DNA of 64,000 nucleotides from Cupriavidus necator. Lineage in GTDB: Bacteria > Pseudomonadota > Gammaproteobacteria > Burkholderiales > Burkholderiaceae. This document shows positions 1 through 9,213 of this stretch, in pieces; position 1 is the first letter of the stretch; every line of letters begins with the position of its first letter. The position numbers were made by a program, and so were the translations under genes. The notes beneath the pieces are model-generated. The model searched no databases and had not been told where the DNA came from. It saw only the letters and a program-made list of their open reading frames with translations. The stretch covers positions 4,073,957-4,137,956 of the forward strand of contig CP074381.1 of the NCBI GenBank assembly GCA_022041995.1. Direction: 5' to 3'.

Positions 1-1002
1 CCGAAGTATGTCATGCAGATCACCGGCGACAACGCCGAAGGCAAGCTCGAGCTCGACAACTTCATCAACCCGCGCAAGGCCTATCCGGTGATCGCCACCA
101 CCTCGCGGCTGATGACCACGGGGGTAGATGCCAAGACCTGCAAGCTGGTGGTACTCGACCGTACCATCAAGTCGATGACCGAGTTCAAGCAGATCATCGG
201 CCGCGGCACGCGCATCGACGAGGAGCACGACAAGCTCTGGTTCACGATCCTGGATTTCAAGCAGGCCACGGCACTGTTCGCCGACCCCGCCTTCGATGGC
301 GACCCGGTCGTGGTGTATGATCCCGCGCCCGACGAGCCGATCCTGCCGCCCGATGAGGATCCAGAGGGCGAGGGCACCGGTGAAGGCGGCACGGCCCAGC
401 CTGGCGGCAGCCTCGGCGAGCCCGAGGAGCCGCCCGGTCCGGGACGCACCCGCTACGTGCTGGATCACGTGCCGGTGCGCGTCGCGCACGAGCAGGTCCA
501 GTACCTGGGCCCCGACGGCAAGCTGATCACCGAGTCGCTGCGCGACTTCACCCGGATCCAGCTCAACAAGCGCTACGCCTCGCTGGACGGCTTCCTTCAG
601 GCCTGGAATGCCGCCGAGCGCAAGGAGGCGATCCTGGCCGAACTGGAAAAACAGGGGGTGCTGTTCGAGGAGCTGGCCGAGATGGCCGGCAAGGAACTCG
701 ACCCCTTCGACCTGATCTGCCACATCGCCTTCAACCAGCCGCCGCTGACGCGCCGCGAGCGCGCCGAGCGCGTCAGGAAACGCAACGTCTTCGGCCAGTA
801 CGGCGAGACCGCCCGGCGCGTGCTGCAGGCGCTGCTCGACAAGTATGCGGACGCGGGCATCACCAATATCGAGAAGATCGAGGTGCTGAAGCTCGCGCCG
901 CTCAACGAATTCGGCTCGCCGGTCGAGATCATCACCGCCTTTGGCGGCAAAGCGAAATATCAGGCCGCGCTCCAGGAACTGGAACGCGCCCTCTACCAAT
1001 AA
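1..1002 (+). CDS. hsdR: Type I restriction endonuclease subunit R, C-terminal part (5' end outside window)
   Basis: The motor and nuclease subunit of a type I restriction-modification complex; it translocates and cuts DNA that lacks the host methylation. The reading frame is open from base 1, so only the last ~333 residues are present. The first ~90 residues hold the end of a superfamily 2 helicase core, including TTGVDAKTC and the motif VI-like QIIGRGTRID. A Pro/Glu/Gly-rich linker (residues ~105-145) and an EcoEI-type C-terminal helical domain follow. The nuclease and Walker motifs would lie upstream of the window. The stop is 12 bases before hsdM, so this is the first visible gene of an hsdR-hsdM-hsdS operon. 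The family call is confident from motifs and neighbours. Confidence 0.9.
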   Translation, partial: PKYVMQITGDNAEGKLELDNFINPRKAYPVIATTSRLMTTGVDAKTCKLVVLDRTIKSMTEFKQIIGRGTRIDEEHDKLWFTILDFKQATALFADPAFDGDPVVVYDPAPDEPILPPDEDPEGEGTGEGGTAQPGGSLGEPEEPPGPGRTRYVLDHVPVRVAHEQVQYLGPDGKLITESLRDFTRIQLNKRYASLDGFLQAWNAAERKEAILAELEKQGVLFEELAEMAGKELDPFDLICHIAFNQPPLTRRERAERVRKRNVFGQYGETARRVLQALLDKYADAGITNIEKIEVLKLAPLNEFGSPVEIITAFGGKAKYQAALQELERALYQ

Positions 1003-1014
1003 CGACGAACCCCC

Positions 1015-2487
1015 ATGACCATCAGCACCACCTTCATCAAGTCCGTGCAGGACATCCTGCGCCAGGACGCCGGCGTCGACGGCGACGCGCAGCGCATTTC
1101 CCAGCTCAGTTGGCTGCTGTTCCTCAAGATCTTCGACGACCAGGAAACCGAGCTCGAACTGATGCGCGACGAATTCAAGTCGCCGCTGCCGGAGCGGCTG
1201 CGCTGGCGCACCTGGGCCGCCGATCCGGAAGGCATCACCGGCGAGGAACTGCTCGAGTTCGTCAACGGCGACCTGTTCCCGACGCTCAAGGGGCTCGATG
1301 CCGATGAGAAGCGCAGCCCGCGCGGCTTCGTCGTGCGTGAAGTGTTCGGCGACGCCTACAACTACATGAAGTCCGGGCAGTTGCTGCGCCAGGTGATCAA
1401 CAGGATCAACGAGATCGACTTCAACAACCGCACCGAGCGGCATCTGTTCAACGACCTCTACGAAAAGATTCTCAAGGATCTGCAGAGCGCCGGCAACGCG
1501 GGCGAGTTCTACACCCCGCGTGCGGTCACGCAATTCATGGTCGACCAGGTCAACCCGCGCCTGGGCGAGCGTATCCTCGACCCGGCCTGCGGCACCGGCG
1601 GCTTCCTCGCCTGCGCGATCGAACACCTGAAGCCGCAGCGCCAGCGCACCGACGACGACATCGTGCTGCAGAACGCCATCACAGGGGTCGAGAAGAAGCA
1701 GTTGCCGCACCTGCTGTGCGTGACCAATATGATGCTGCACGGCATCGAGGTGCCGTCGCAGATTCGCCACGACAATACTCTGTCGCGACCGCTGATCGAT
1801 TATGGCACGCGCGATCTGGTCGACGTGATCCTGACCAATCCTCCCTTCGGCGGCACCGAGGAAGCCGGCATCGAGGCCAACTTCCCGGCCGACGTGCGCA
1901 CCAAGGAAACGGCGGACCTGTTTCTGGTGCTGATGATCGAGCTGCTCAAGCACAATGGCCGCGCGGCGGTGGTACTGCCCGATGGCACGCTGTTCGGCGA
2001 TAGCGATAAGAAAACCCGCATCAAGGAAAGGCTCCTCACGGAGTGCAACCTGCACACCATCCTGCGGCTGCCCAACGGCGTGTTCGCCCCCTACACCGGC
2101 ATCAAGACCAACCTGCTCTTCTTCACCAAGGGCGCACCCACGCGTGAGGTCTGGTACTACGAGCATCCCTATCCGGCCGGCTACAAGAGCTACTCGAAGA
2201 CCAAGCCGATCCGCATCGAGGAGTTCGCGCCGGAGAAGGCCTGGTGGGGCAGCGAAGCGGACGGCTTTGCCAGCCGCGTCGAGAGCGAGTTTGCCTGGAA
2301 GGTCAGCATCGACACGCTGAAAGCCAACGGCTTCAACCTCGACCAGAAGAACCCGCACCGGGGCGAGGAGATCAGCCACGATCCGGATGAGCTGCTGGCC
2401 CAGTACCACCGGCTTACCGCCGAGGCGCAGACACTGCGCGACCGGCTCAAGGGCATCCTGGCGGATGCGCTGGAGGGTCAGGCATGA
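1015..2487 (+). CDS. hsdM: Type I restriction-modification system DNA methyltransferase subunit M (N6-adenine)
   Basis: Transfers a methyl group from S-adenosylmethionine to adenine N6 in the recognition sequence; two copies plus HsdS form the methylase, and adding HsdR gives the restriction complex. The 490-residue protein is full length for the family. An N-terminal HsdM helical domain (residues ~5-145) precedes the methylase fold, with SAM-binding motif I DPACGTGGF at residues ~189-197 and catalytic motif IV NPPF at 275-278. The C-terminus (SHDPDELLAQYHRL) is a helical region typical of contacts with HsdS. The stop overlaps the hsdS start by four bases (ATGA), implying translational coupling. 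Confidence 0.95.
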   Translation: MTISTTFIKSVQDILRQDAGVDGDAQRISQLSWLLFLKIFDDQETELELMRDEFKSPLPERLRWRTWAADPEGITGEELLEFVNGDLFPTLKGLDADEKRSPRGFVVREVFGDAYNYMKSGQLLRQVINRINEIDFNNRTERHLFNDLYEKILKDLQSAGNAGEFYTPRAVTQFMVDQVNPRLGERILDPACGTGGFLACAIEHLKPQRQRTDDDIVLQNAITGVEKKQLPHLLCVTNMMLHGIEVPSQIRHDNTLSRPLIDYGTRDLVDVILTNPPFGGTEEAGIEANFPADVRTKETADLFLVLMIELLKHNGRAAVVLPDGTLFGDSDKKTRIKERLLTECNLHTILRLPNGVFAPYTGIKTNLLFFTKGAPTREVWYYEHPYPAGYKSYSKTKPIRIEEFAPEKAWWGSEADGFASRVESEFAWKVSIDTLKANGFNLDQKNPHRGEEISHDPDELLAQYHRLTAEAQTLRDRLKGILADALEGQA

Positions 2488-4207
2488 AGATCAAGGAAGG
2501 ATTTAACTTGCTGGCGACCGCACCGGATGGTGTGGCTCGCTTGCGCGAGCTGATCTTGACGCTGGCGGTGCAAGGCAAGCTGGTGCCGCAGGACTCCAAC
2601 GATGAGCCGGCTAGCTTCCTGCTGAAGCAGATCGCAAAGGAGAAGCACCATTCCGAACCCGTCAGTAAGGGAAAGCGGAAAACAAGCGCCAGCCTTTTGG
2701 CAAGCCAATCTGAGAAGCCCCCCCTTCCACGGGGGTGGGAGTGGTCATCCTTGGCTGAGATCGGGGTAATTGGTCCACGCAACAATGCTGACGACGACCT
2801 GCCAGTTTCCTTCGTGCAGATGAGCTCGATCCCCACTGCTCTTGTAAGTCCGCATGGCGTGGAGGAAAGACCGTGGTCGGCGATCAAGACTGGTTTCACA
2901 CACTTTGCGGAGGGTGATGTTGGCGTTGCCAAGATCACCCCCTGCTTTGAGAACGGCAAATCTACCGTTTTCAGGAACCTTACCAACGGGATTGGGGCCG
3001 GTACGACCGAACTTCACGTTGTCCGGCCATTGGGCGGAATCCTGCCCGACTACGTCCTGATTTTCTTGAAGACACCGGAATTTTTACTTAACGGCGAGAA
3101 GGTCATGACCGGGTCCGCTGGACAGAAGCGCCTCCCGCGAGACTACTTTGAAAATAAGCGGTTTCCGTTGCCACCGCGTGCTGAGCAGGCACGCATCGTA
3201 GCCAAAGTCCAAGAGCTGATGCGGCTGTCCGACGAACTGGAATCCCGTGGCAGCCTAGAGGCGGAGCAGCACGCGCGGCTGACCACGACGCTGTTCGAAG
3301 CGCTGGCCGCGAGCGAGTCGGCACATGCGCTCGCGGAAAACTGGTCCCGCCTCGCCGCGAACATCGACCTACTGCTCGACCGCCCGGAAGCAGTGGACGC
3401 GTTGGAGAAAGCCATTGGACAACTCGCGGTCCGTGGATTGATTGTTTCGCAGGACCCGGATGACGAGCCGGCCAACGAGTTGCTTAGACAGATTCGCGTT
3501 GAGAAGGACAATCTGATTGCAGCGGGAGTACTCAAGCGCGACAAGCCGCTGCCGCCAATACAGGTCGATGATGAGCCTTTCCCCTGCCGACAGGATGGGC
3601 GTGGGCCCGATTCCAGGAGGTTGGTGAATTTGGACGAGGCAAGTCGAAGCACCGACCTCGGAACGATCCAAAGCTTTTCAATCCCGGTCTATATCCCTTG
3701 ATCCAGACTGGGGAGGTGGCCCGCGCAGACCGCGTCATCCAGCATTTCAACGCGAAATATAGCGAGTTCGGCTTGGCACAGAGCAAGTTATGGCCAGCCG
3801 GCACGCTCTGCATCACGATTGCTGCAAATATTGCCGACTCCGCGATTCTTGGCTTTGACGCTTGCTTTCCAGACAGTGTGGTCGGACTCGTTCCGATTGC
3901 AGGCCTAGTGGATACTCGATACTTCCTTACGTTTATCGAGACGGCGAAAGATGACTTGACAGCCTTCGCTCCCGCGACGGCACAGAAGAACATCAACCTC
4001 GAGATTCTGAATAACGTCCTGATACCAGTCCCGCCGCGAAAGGAAATGCTACGCATTGTCGCCCGCGTGGAAGAACTGCGCCAACTGTGCGCGGATCTGC
4101 GGGCACGTCTGAATGAGCGGCGGACCTGCCAGGCGCACTTTGCCGCAGCGCTGGTTGAGCAGGCAGGGGCTGGCCCGGAGGAGGACCGCCTAGAACTTGC
4201 GGCTTGA
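2484..4207 (+). CDS. hsdS: Type I restriction-modification specificity subunit S, interrupted by a one-base frameshift
   Basis: Determines which bipartite DNA sequence the type I system recognises. The first frame (2484-3701) holds an N-terminal conserved helix, the first target-recognition domain (from about residue 75, after PLPRGWEWSSL) and the central coiled coil. The second target-recognition domain resumes in the next frame. Restoring one C in the four-C run at 3581-3584 gives a continuous reading through PLPTGWAWARFQEVGEFG to the ORF ending at 4207, about 574 residues and a normal HsdS length. As written, the second domain is lost. Because similar one-base losses occur in housekeeping genes here, sequencing error is more likely than true inactivation; slippage-based phase variation is a weaker alternative with only four or five Cs. 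The C-terminus has a second conserved helix. Confidence 0.88.
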
Positions 4208-4307
4208 GCGTAGGGGGACGGCCCGGTCACCCTGCCCGGCCGTTCCCTTCTCCCTTCCTGAAATGGCCCTTCGTTCGCTAGCCTAACTAGCGTTGGCCCT
4301 CTCTCAA

Positions 4308-4335
4308 ACTCGCGATAAAACACGTTATCGCGAGT
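4308..4335. repeat. Perfect 11-6-11 palindrome, shaped like a tyrosine-recombinase core site
   Basis: Two perfect 11-base arms, ACTCGCGATAA (4308-4318) and TTATCGCGAGT (4325-4335), flank the 6-base spacer AACACG. One more base pair extends each side. No T-run follows, so it does not look like a rho-independent terminator. The geometry, with ATAA and TTAT facing a 6-base centre, is that of XerC/XerD dif and related tyrosine-recombinase sites. The identification as an attachment site is inference. Confidence 0.6.
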
Positions 4336-4517
4336 TCGTTGCCAGCTCGATGGTCTTATGGTCCAGGTGAATGGCGGCTGAACCCCAGGAAGCGGCCCAT
4401 GCGACCGCACGAGCGCGGTCGGCCGGTGAGGGTCGGCTATGGCCCCCGCCCTCCCGCCTATCTGTCACTTGCCGGCCTGGCGAAGCACCTCGACGCCTCA
4501 GATTGACCAAAGACCGA

Positions 4518-4541
4518 CGCTTGAGCGCTTGAGCGCTTGAG
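4518..4541. repeat. Three tandem copies of CGCTTGAG
   Basis: CGCTTGAG occurs three times in direct tandem at 4518-4525, 4526-4533 and 4534-4541, about 75 bases upstream of the small ORF at 4616. It could be an operator array or a slippage product; nothing else decides. Confidence 0.7.
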
Positions 4542-4615
4542 CGGCGATTTAACCACTTGGGTTATGCTTATACTCATGACAAATTTCGTCGCTGCCGATT
4601 GGCAAAGCGGCAACT

Positions 4616-4837
4616 GTGATCGGAGTTATCTATGATCAACACCCCGATAGAACGGCTAGGCCTTGTACCGTGGCGCGCGAGGGAGCGGACGTCGACCAAG
4701 GTAAGGTTTTGGCTCCGTTGCAGGGCCGGGTGGACTTGCTTGCAGAGCTTGAGCGTTCCCGCGAGGCGCTCCGGATTTTCGCAAACGGACCTGCGCCAGA
4801 GTTCCAAGGCAATCTTCGACGGCGCCCTCGCTATTGA
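4616..4837 (+). CDS. Possible small protein of 73 residues, unknown function
   Basis: A GTG-started frame encodes a 73-residue hydrophilic protein with a predicted charged helix in its second half (LLAELERSREALRIFA). It ends 12 bases before a strong rho-independent terminator, which is why I prefer it over the overlapping 89-residue frame that would run through that hairpin. I recognise no family. No clear Shine-Dalgarno sequence is visible, so the call is weak; the terminator could equally end a short non-coding RNA. Confidence 0.3.
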   Translation: MIGVIYDQHPDRTARPCTVAREGADVDQGKVLAPLQGRVDLLAELERSREALRIFANGPAPEFQGNLRRRPRY

Positions 4838-4849
4838 TCGACCAGCCCC

Positions 4850-4880
4850 AAAAGGCCCCTTGTTGCGGCGGGGCCTTTTG
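4850..4880 (+). terminator. Rho-independent terminator
   Basis: AAAAGGCCCC (4850-4859) pairs perfectly with GGGGCCTTTT (4870-4879) around a 10-base loop. A-rich and T-rich flanks make it usable from either strand. Confidence 0.8.
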
Positions 4881-4935
4881 TTTGGTCGTCACCCGTCCTA
4901 AATAAGGTTGACACTTTCCCTGCGCGACAAGGAGA

Positions 4936-5076
4936 GTGCCTTGGACACAAATCGTACGACCGCCAGGCAATGGGGAATGGGGCAAAAACACCCTCTTCTT
5001 GAAGCGCCATCGCTTCCTGCAACAGCCTGCTGAACAGAAGACCGAGCAGAAAAACGGCATCGTCGAGGCAAACTAG
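4936..5076 (+). pseudogene. Short relic, possibly of a transposase
   Basis: A 47-codon frame (GTG to TAG) reads EWGKNTLFLKRHRFL then a Gln/Lys/Glu-rich stretch ending IVEAN. The spacing of hydrophobic and charged residues recalls the C-terminal part of some IS transposases, but I cannot name the family with confidence. There is no visible start context, and the sequence beyond the stop gives only broken frames. From 5077 to 5384 I see nothing I would call a gene. Confidence 0.2.
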
Positions 5077-5384
5077 ACCTGCTTCCTGGAGTTCCTCAAG
5101 GGGCAGCGACGGCTGCCGCGCAAGCCGGGAAAACGCGCGGAAAGGCCGCCCACGCGGCTTAGCAAATTCCGGCGCTCATTGCACGTGGGAACCCTACTAC
5201 CCTCATTCGACCGGAGCCGGCCATCTACGGACACTGACTGCTGCTTCACACCGGCCTTCGAACGGCGGTTCCGACCAGGAAGCGGCCGACTCACCAACGG
5301 CATGCCCGAGCTTTGACGGCTACTTGTTCGGCGCGCAGAGCATCGCCTTATGGGCAAGTACAAATGCCGCTTTCAATCATGACG

Positions 5385-8062
5385 CTATCTAAGAGCCTTA
5401 TAGGGCAGCGGCGCCTCAGGGGGGGGGAATTCGGTTGTTGGCGCTTGATTGGAGAATAGCGCCTCACCTCCCGGATACGGAGTGGTTAAGGGGGGAAAAC
5501 CGGCGCGAATACTGGCTCGGGCAGCGAGACATCGCAACAGCGCGCGATCTTTTGCGTTGAGCGTCCATCCAAGGGGCGGTTGGCTAATACGCAGTTCGGC
5601 AGCACAATTCCATCTCTCAGTAGCCGACAGCGCTTCCTGCTTCCAAGCTTCGAGGTTTGCCGCGTAGGTCTGATCGAACTGAGGGTCTCTTGTCTCAAAC
5701 ACATTTAGCCATTTGCGCTGGGTGTCGTATAGACGGTTCACCGTACGCTTGTCGACGGTCCACATCTCGTTTGAGTATGGGAAAAGAAGACCCGCCGGGC
5801 CAGCCGTCATGTCAGTGAGTTCCTGAGCAATGGAAAACTCCTTCAGTTGTTTCTTCTGTGGCGCAATCTGCGGCAACCTGGAGTACTGTAGCCTAAAAAA
5901 TCGATCTATCAGATACTGACGTTGTACCGCTGCGCGCGCTTCCCTGACTGAGAAAATCGCTTCAAACGGAGTTGTTAGAAACTGAAATGGGTGTGCCGAT
6001 GTTGCGTCGTTTAGCAAGCCGACTGAAGTTTCACATGGAAGCGACCCTATATTTGCCGCGACCATAAAGTTAGTGCCCGCAGCAGACACACCTTGTTTCC
6101 AATTCGCCCCTAAAGGCAGACACGCAGCACTAGGGTCATTGAGAAAATGCATTACATAGATCGGTTGATCGGCATACTTCTTCTTCATAGTCTGACCCAC
6201 GGCTTTCAACGCTTTTTCGTTGAATTTCTCCATGGCATTAATGGCGTGGGTCAGTCCACTATTGTCGAAGTAACCGCCGTCTACCAGTGTCGCAACGCGG
6301 ACCTTGCTGACAACCTCATCCGGCCACTCAGCCTCATTGTCCAGCGCCGTTTGCAGACTGACTTTCCTAGTGGTCAATGACTCTTTCTCCTCCTGAGTTT
6401 CGGCAGACTCTGGGTCAATTTCATCGATTGCCCTTTGCCTCTCAGTTAACCCCATCTGAGACGAAGAGATTCCGACTTCTGCACTCGGAGACAAGAATGG
6501 AAATCTCGCACTAATTGAAACTGCTTGTGCAATACTTATCCATCGTAGGCTTGTAAATTCAAGAGAGTTTGTAAAACCGTTGAATGCGTTCTGACGCCAA
6601 AAGTTTGCACCTTCCAGTGAAACTAATTTTCCCGATAGAGCGTCTGTCGCGTTAAAGAACACTAACGGTGGATGGCTGAATTTCCTCAGGCATAGCCTAC
6701 GGAGCGGTTGAGCAAAGAATGACGAACCCGTTAGATCCTTCCAACGGTCATGAAGGGCCTTCTCAAATACATGGTCGCGTCGGGCCGCCGGCCATATCTG
6801 ACCAAGAACGACGCGGGGGGCATCAAGGAACAAGAATCCCCCAAGCAACGGCGACAGAAAATCTGTGGACAGGAAGACCGCCATCAAATCAAGCCTTTCA
6901 TTGGGCGACAGTCCCTCTACTTCATGTGCTGCTAACCACGTTGCGACTCCTAGACTGCCGCCTGACACGCCAGACAGCAAAAGAACCCTTGAAGCGAACT
7001 CGTCATGGGTAATGACATCCATCTGCCCTAGGCCCATAGCTGTCCAATAGGCTGCCCTGATGCCACCGCCTTCTGCGCTTACCAGAAAGTAAGGCCGCGA
7101 CTCGGGACGGCGCTCCCCGGAGTCTTCGATCTCATCCGCCTCTAAAATTTCATCATCCACCCTGGATATCAAGACCTGTCCGGCCGGCGCCGTCTCGAAA
7201 GTAGGACACTTGGTCTCCCACTCTTCGTTCGTCAACGTCGCCTCTTGGCGTTCTTTTCGTAGCAGAGGGTTCTCTGCATCAATAGATAGCGGCGCTAGAA
7301 GGACTTGGGCAGTAATTCCTGCTCCAATCGCCCAACCAAGCCATGGAAGCCGAAGACACCTCGGGATAATAATCAAGATTGTTCCAATGAGCGTGCCGAG
7401 CGCGCTGGTGCCGACGAGGGCTAGTACGAGAGGCCCCGCAGGTGTCAATCTTAGTGGCGCTCGGTAGGCGGTGATCGCGCCCAATATCAGCGGAGCAACG
7501 GCAAATGCCATCATGCAAGCAGCAAAGATCAGTCGATGCCGGCGGCACACGACGATTAGGCTTTCCCAAAGACTGCTCTTCCGTCCTTTGATGGACCGAA
7601 GTCCCACAAGACTGAGAGAGAAGATCAGTGCCGCCCAGGCTGAAGCGATGATCTGCGAAGCGATAGATCCAGTTTTAATGCCAAAGGCAAGTGCGGGCAA
7701 AGTACTAATTACCAATATCCACAATGAATATGAAGCGAACTGTACTGCCGCGTCATCCAGCACCTTCCCCCCGGTGAGGATTTCGTCTCGAGCGCTGTTG
7801 TGACAACCGAGGAAAGAAAGCAACCAAAGGACGTTAGTAGCAGGTAGACCAATAGCCCGGTAATGACAACCTGTATAGCAAGCGGCTCCGATGCGAAATT
7901 TCCTGCTAAGGATTCGCCTTGCGATGAGTTCAGCAGCGCCAAAAAGACCGCTACAGAGAATATCCAAGGCCAGAGGGTAAAGACTGGCTTTGTCAAGCTC
8001 CAAATGACATTACCAAGGATCTTAGAGAGCACCCTCGCGTGATGGACTCCGCCTGTGGCCAT
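5385..8062 (-). CDS. Large membrane-anchored patatin-like phospholipase (frameshifted in this sequence)
   Basis: A predicted patatin-family serine hydrolase acting on acyl lipids. The glycine-rich oxyanion motif GGGIRAAYW (residue ~330), nucleophile elbow GVSGGSLG (~365) and catalytic Asp in DGGYFDNSG (~592) are all present. Ahead of them lie several hydrophobic segments (ILVISTLPALAF, LIFAACMMAFAVAPLILGAI, LVLALVGTSALGTLIGTILI), so the enzyme should sit in the inner membrane. I place the start at 8062, behind a strong AAGGAG, rather than 8003. The first ~90 residues read as a clean hydrophobic protein in that frame and join the rest if one base is restored in the C-run at 7767-7772, giving 892 residues. 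The length and membrane region are unusual for patatins. It is transcribed away from the exported-protein gene at 8630. Confidence 0.8.
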
Positions 8063-8629
8063 AGCGCTCTCCTTTTTCCGGCAGCTTGGATTTCTCCATT
8101 TTAGGACAATGCGATACCTATCGACCGTCAGTGTCCTTCAGGTCGCCCATGGCAACCTCAGTGCCTCTGCAAGTTCGGGGGCTTATTGGGACTCGACATA
8201 CTTTTTTTTCACTGACCCATCACCGTCCACTATCCCTTTGCCCTCACGGTAGTTGACATCACGGGCGACGCTCGGTTTCCGTAAACCCTTGAGGCACTGT
8301 CTCGCGTCAGTTCTGTTTCAATATTGAAACACTAATCGGTCATCGCGTAAGACTCCCGGGCCAGTCTACCTTAGCAACAGAACCTCACATCAACATCTCT
8401 TACATCTCAATTAAATTATTCTCATATCATCTCCGCCTTTTGGCGGAGTAGTTATATTCTGCAGGTCGCCTATTCTTCGAGCCGAAAGGCTATTGAAAGA
8501 AGGCCGGGGAGCGAAAACAATAGAATTCCAGGGATGGTGTATTCGCATAGACATCTAGTGTTTCTGCACTTGTCATGCTGGCGTGAAGCAAAGACATTGG
8601 CACACGTCGCCGACGTTAAGGGATCGAGC
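8063..8629. other. AT-rich divergent intergenic region
   Basis: This ~570-base gap separates the minus-strand patatin gene from the plus-strand exported-protein gene, so it should hold divergent promoters. The segment 8395-8460 is clearly AT-richer than its surroundings and contains the perfect hairpin at 8431-8448. No ORF with family resemblance is visible. Confidence 0.5.
8431..8448. repeat. Perfect 7-bp hairpin with TTTT loop
   Basis: CTCCGCC (8431-8437) and GGCGGAG (8442-8448) flank TTTT, in an AT-rich setting. It could be an operator or a weak terminator; there is no T-run after it. Confidence 0.6.
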
Positions 8630-9211
8630 ATGTTGCGCACCTGCATCTTCGTCGCGTCATTGATTCTTTCGACGTTCGCTTACGGGCAGTGTGTCAATTC
8701 GGCGACCGCTTCTTGCAACGTCTACCAAGCCTGTTTCGACAAATATTGTCCGTGTAAGGACAAGAACGACGATTACTTCATGTCGTTCGGCAAAAAGTAT
8801 TGCGAGGCCTTCCTAGCGAACACTACTCTAAGCGAAGCGGGCAAGGCATGGAGAGACACGACATTGGTTTGTTTGCAAGAAAAGGCAGTAGAAGTACTTC
8901 CGATCGACAACCCCATGTCTTGCGACTGCGCAAAGATGAAGAGTTTTGCAATGAGCACCCATGTGGACTGCTACACGCAGTCAAAAGCTTCGCTGTGTGA
9001 CCTGCCTTTGACCGACGTCACCTCCGTGACGAATACCATCATCTTCAACAAGGCATTCATCAATGTATTGAAGGATTCCCCGGAGGCGATTCAACAGGTC
9101 CGAGGGGTATTTCAGAAGTGCAGTACAACTGCAAAAGAGGAGAACCGTCGTAAAAGGTGGGCGTTTCTTTTGAAAGTGCTGAATGGAAAATTGACGGCAA
9201 AAGGAGATTGA
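8630..9211 (+). CDS. Exported cysteine-rich protein, unknown family
   Basis: The start at 8630 is chosen because it gives a classic signal peptide (MLRTCIFVASLILSTFAYG, cleavage before QCVNS) and has AAGGGA just upstream; the longer frame from 8534 adds residues with no support. The mature ~174-residue protein is cysteine-rich in its first half (CVNSATASCNVYQACFDKYC, CPCKD, KKYC, then VCLQ, SCDC), consistent with disulfides in the periplasm or outside the cell. I recognise no domain. The last ~40 residues are basic. It is followed after two bases by the acidic protein at 9214, so the two are probably co-transcribed, and it is divergent from the membrane patatin. A role linked to that lipase is only a guess. 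Confidence 0.7.
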   Translation: MLRTCIFVASLILSTFAYGQCVNSATASCNVYQACFDKYCPCKDKNDDYFMSFGKKYCEAFLANTTLSEAGKAWRDTTLVCLQEKAVEVLPIDNPMSCDCAKMKSFAMSTHVDCYTQSKASLCDLPLTDVTSVTNTIIFNKAFINVLKDSPEAIQQVRGVFQKCSTTAKEENRRKRWAFLLKVLNGKLTAKGD

Positions 9212-9213
9212 AA

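Larger units (their letters stand above)
4208..4615. other. Intergenic stretch after hsdS with palindromes, no supported gene
   Basis: I see no convincing gene in this ~400-base gap. It holds a small inverted repeat CGCTAG-CCTAA-CTAGCG (4276-4292), the 11-6-11 palindrome at 4308-4335, and three tandem 8-bp repeats at 4518-4541, each listed separately where strong. The minus-strand ORFs here have no family resemblance and overlap hsdS. The density of short symmetric elements suggests a junction between island modules. Confidence 0.5.

Noticed and set aside
3581..3584. Phase-variable hsdS by homopolymer slippage
   Set aside because: A run of four Cs is too short for efficient slippage, and identical losses affect housekeeping genes here.
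4632..4901. 89-codon frame
   Set aside because: It would read through the terminator hairpin at 4850-4880.
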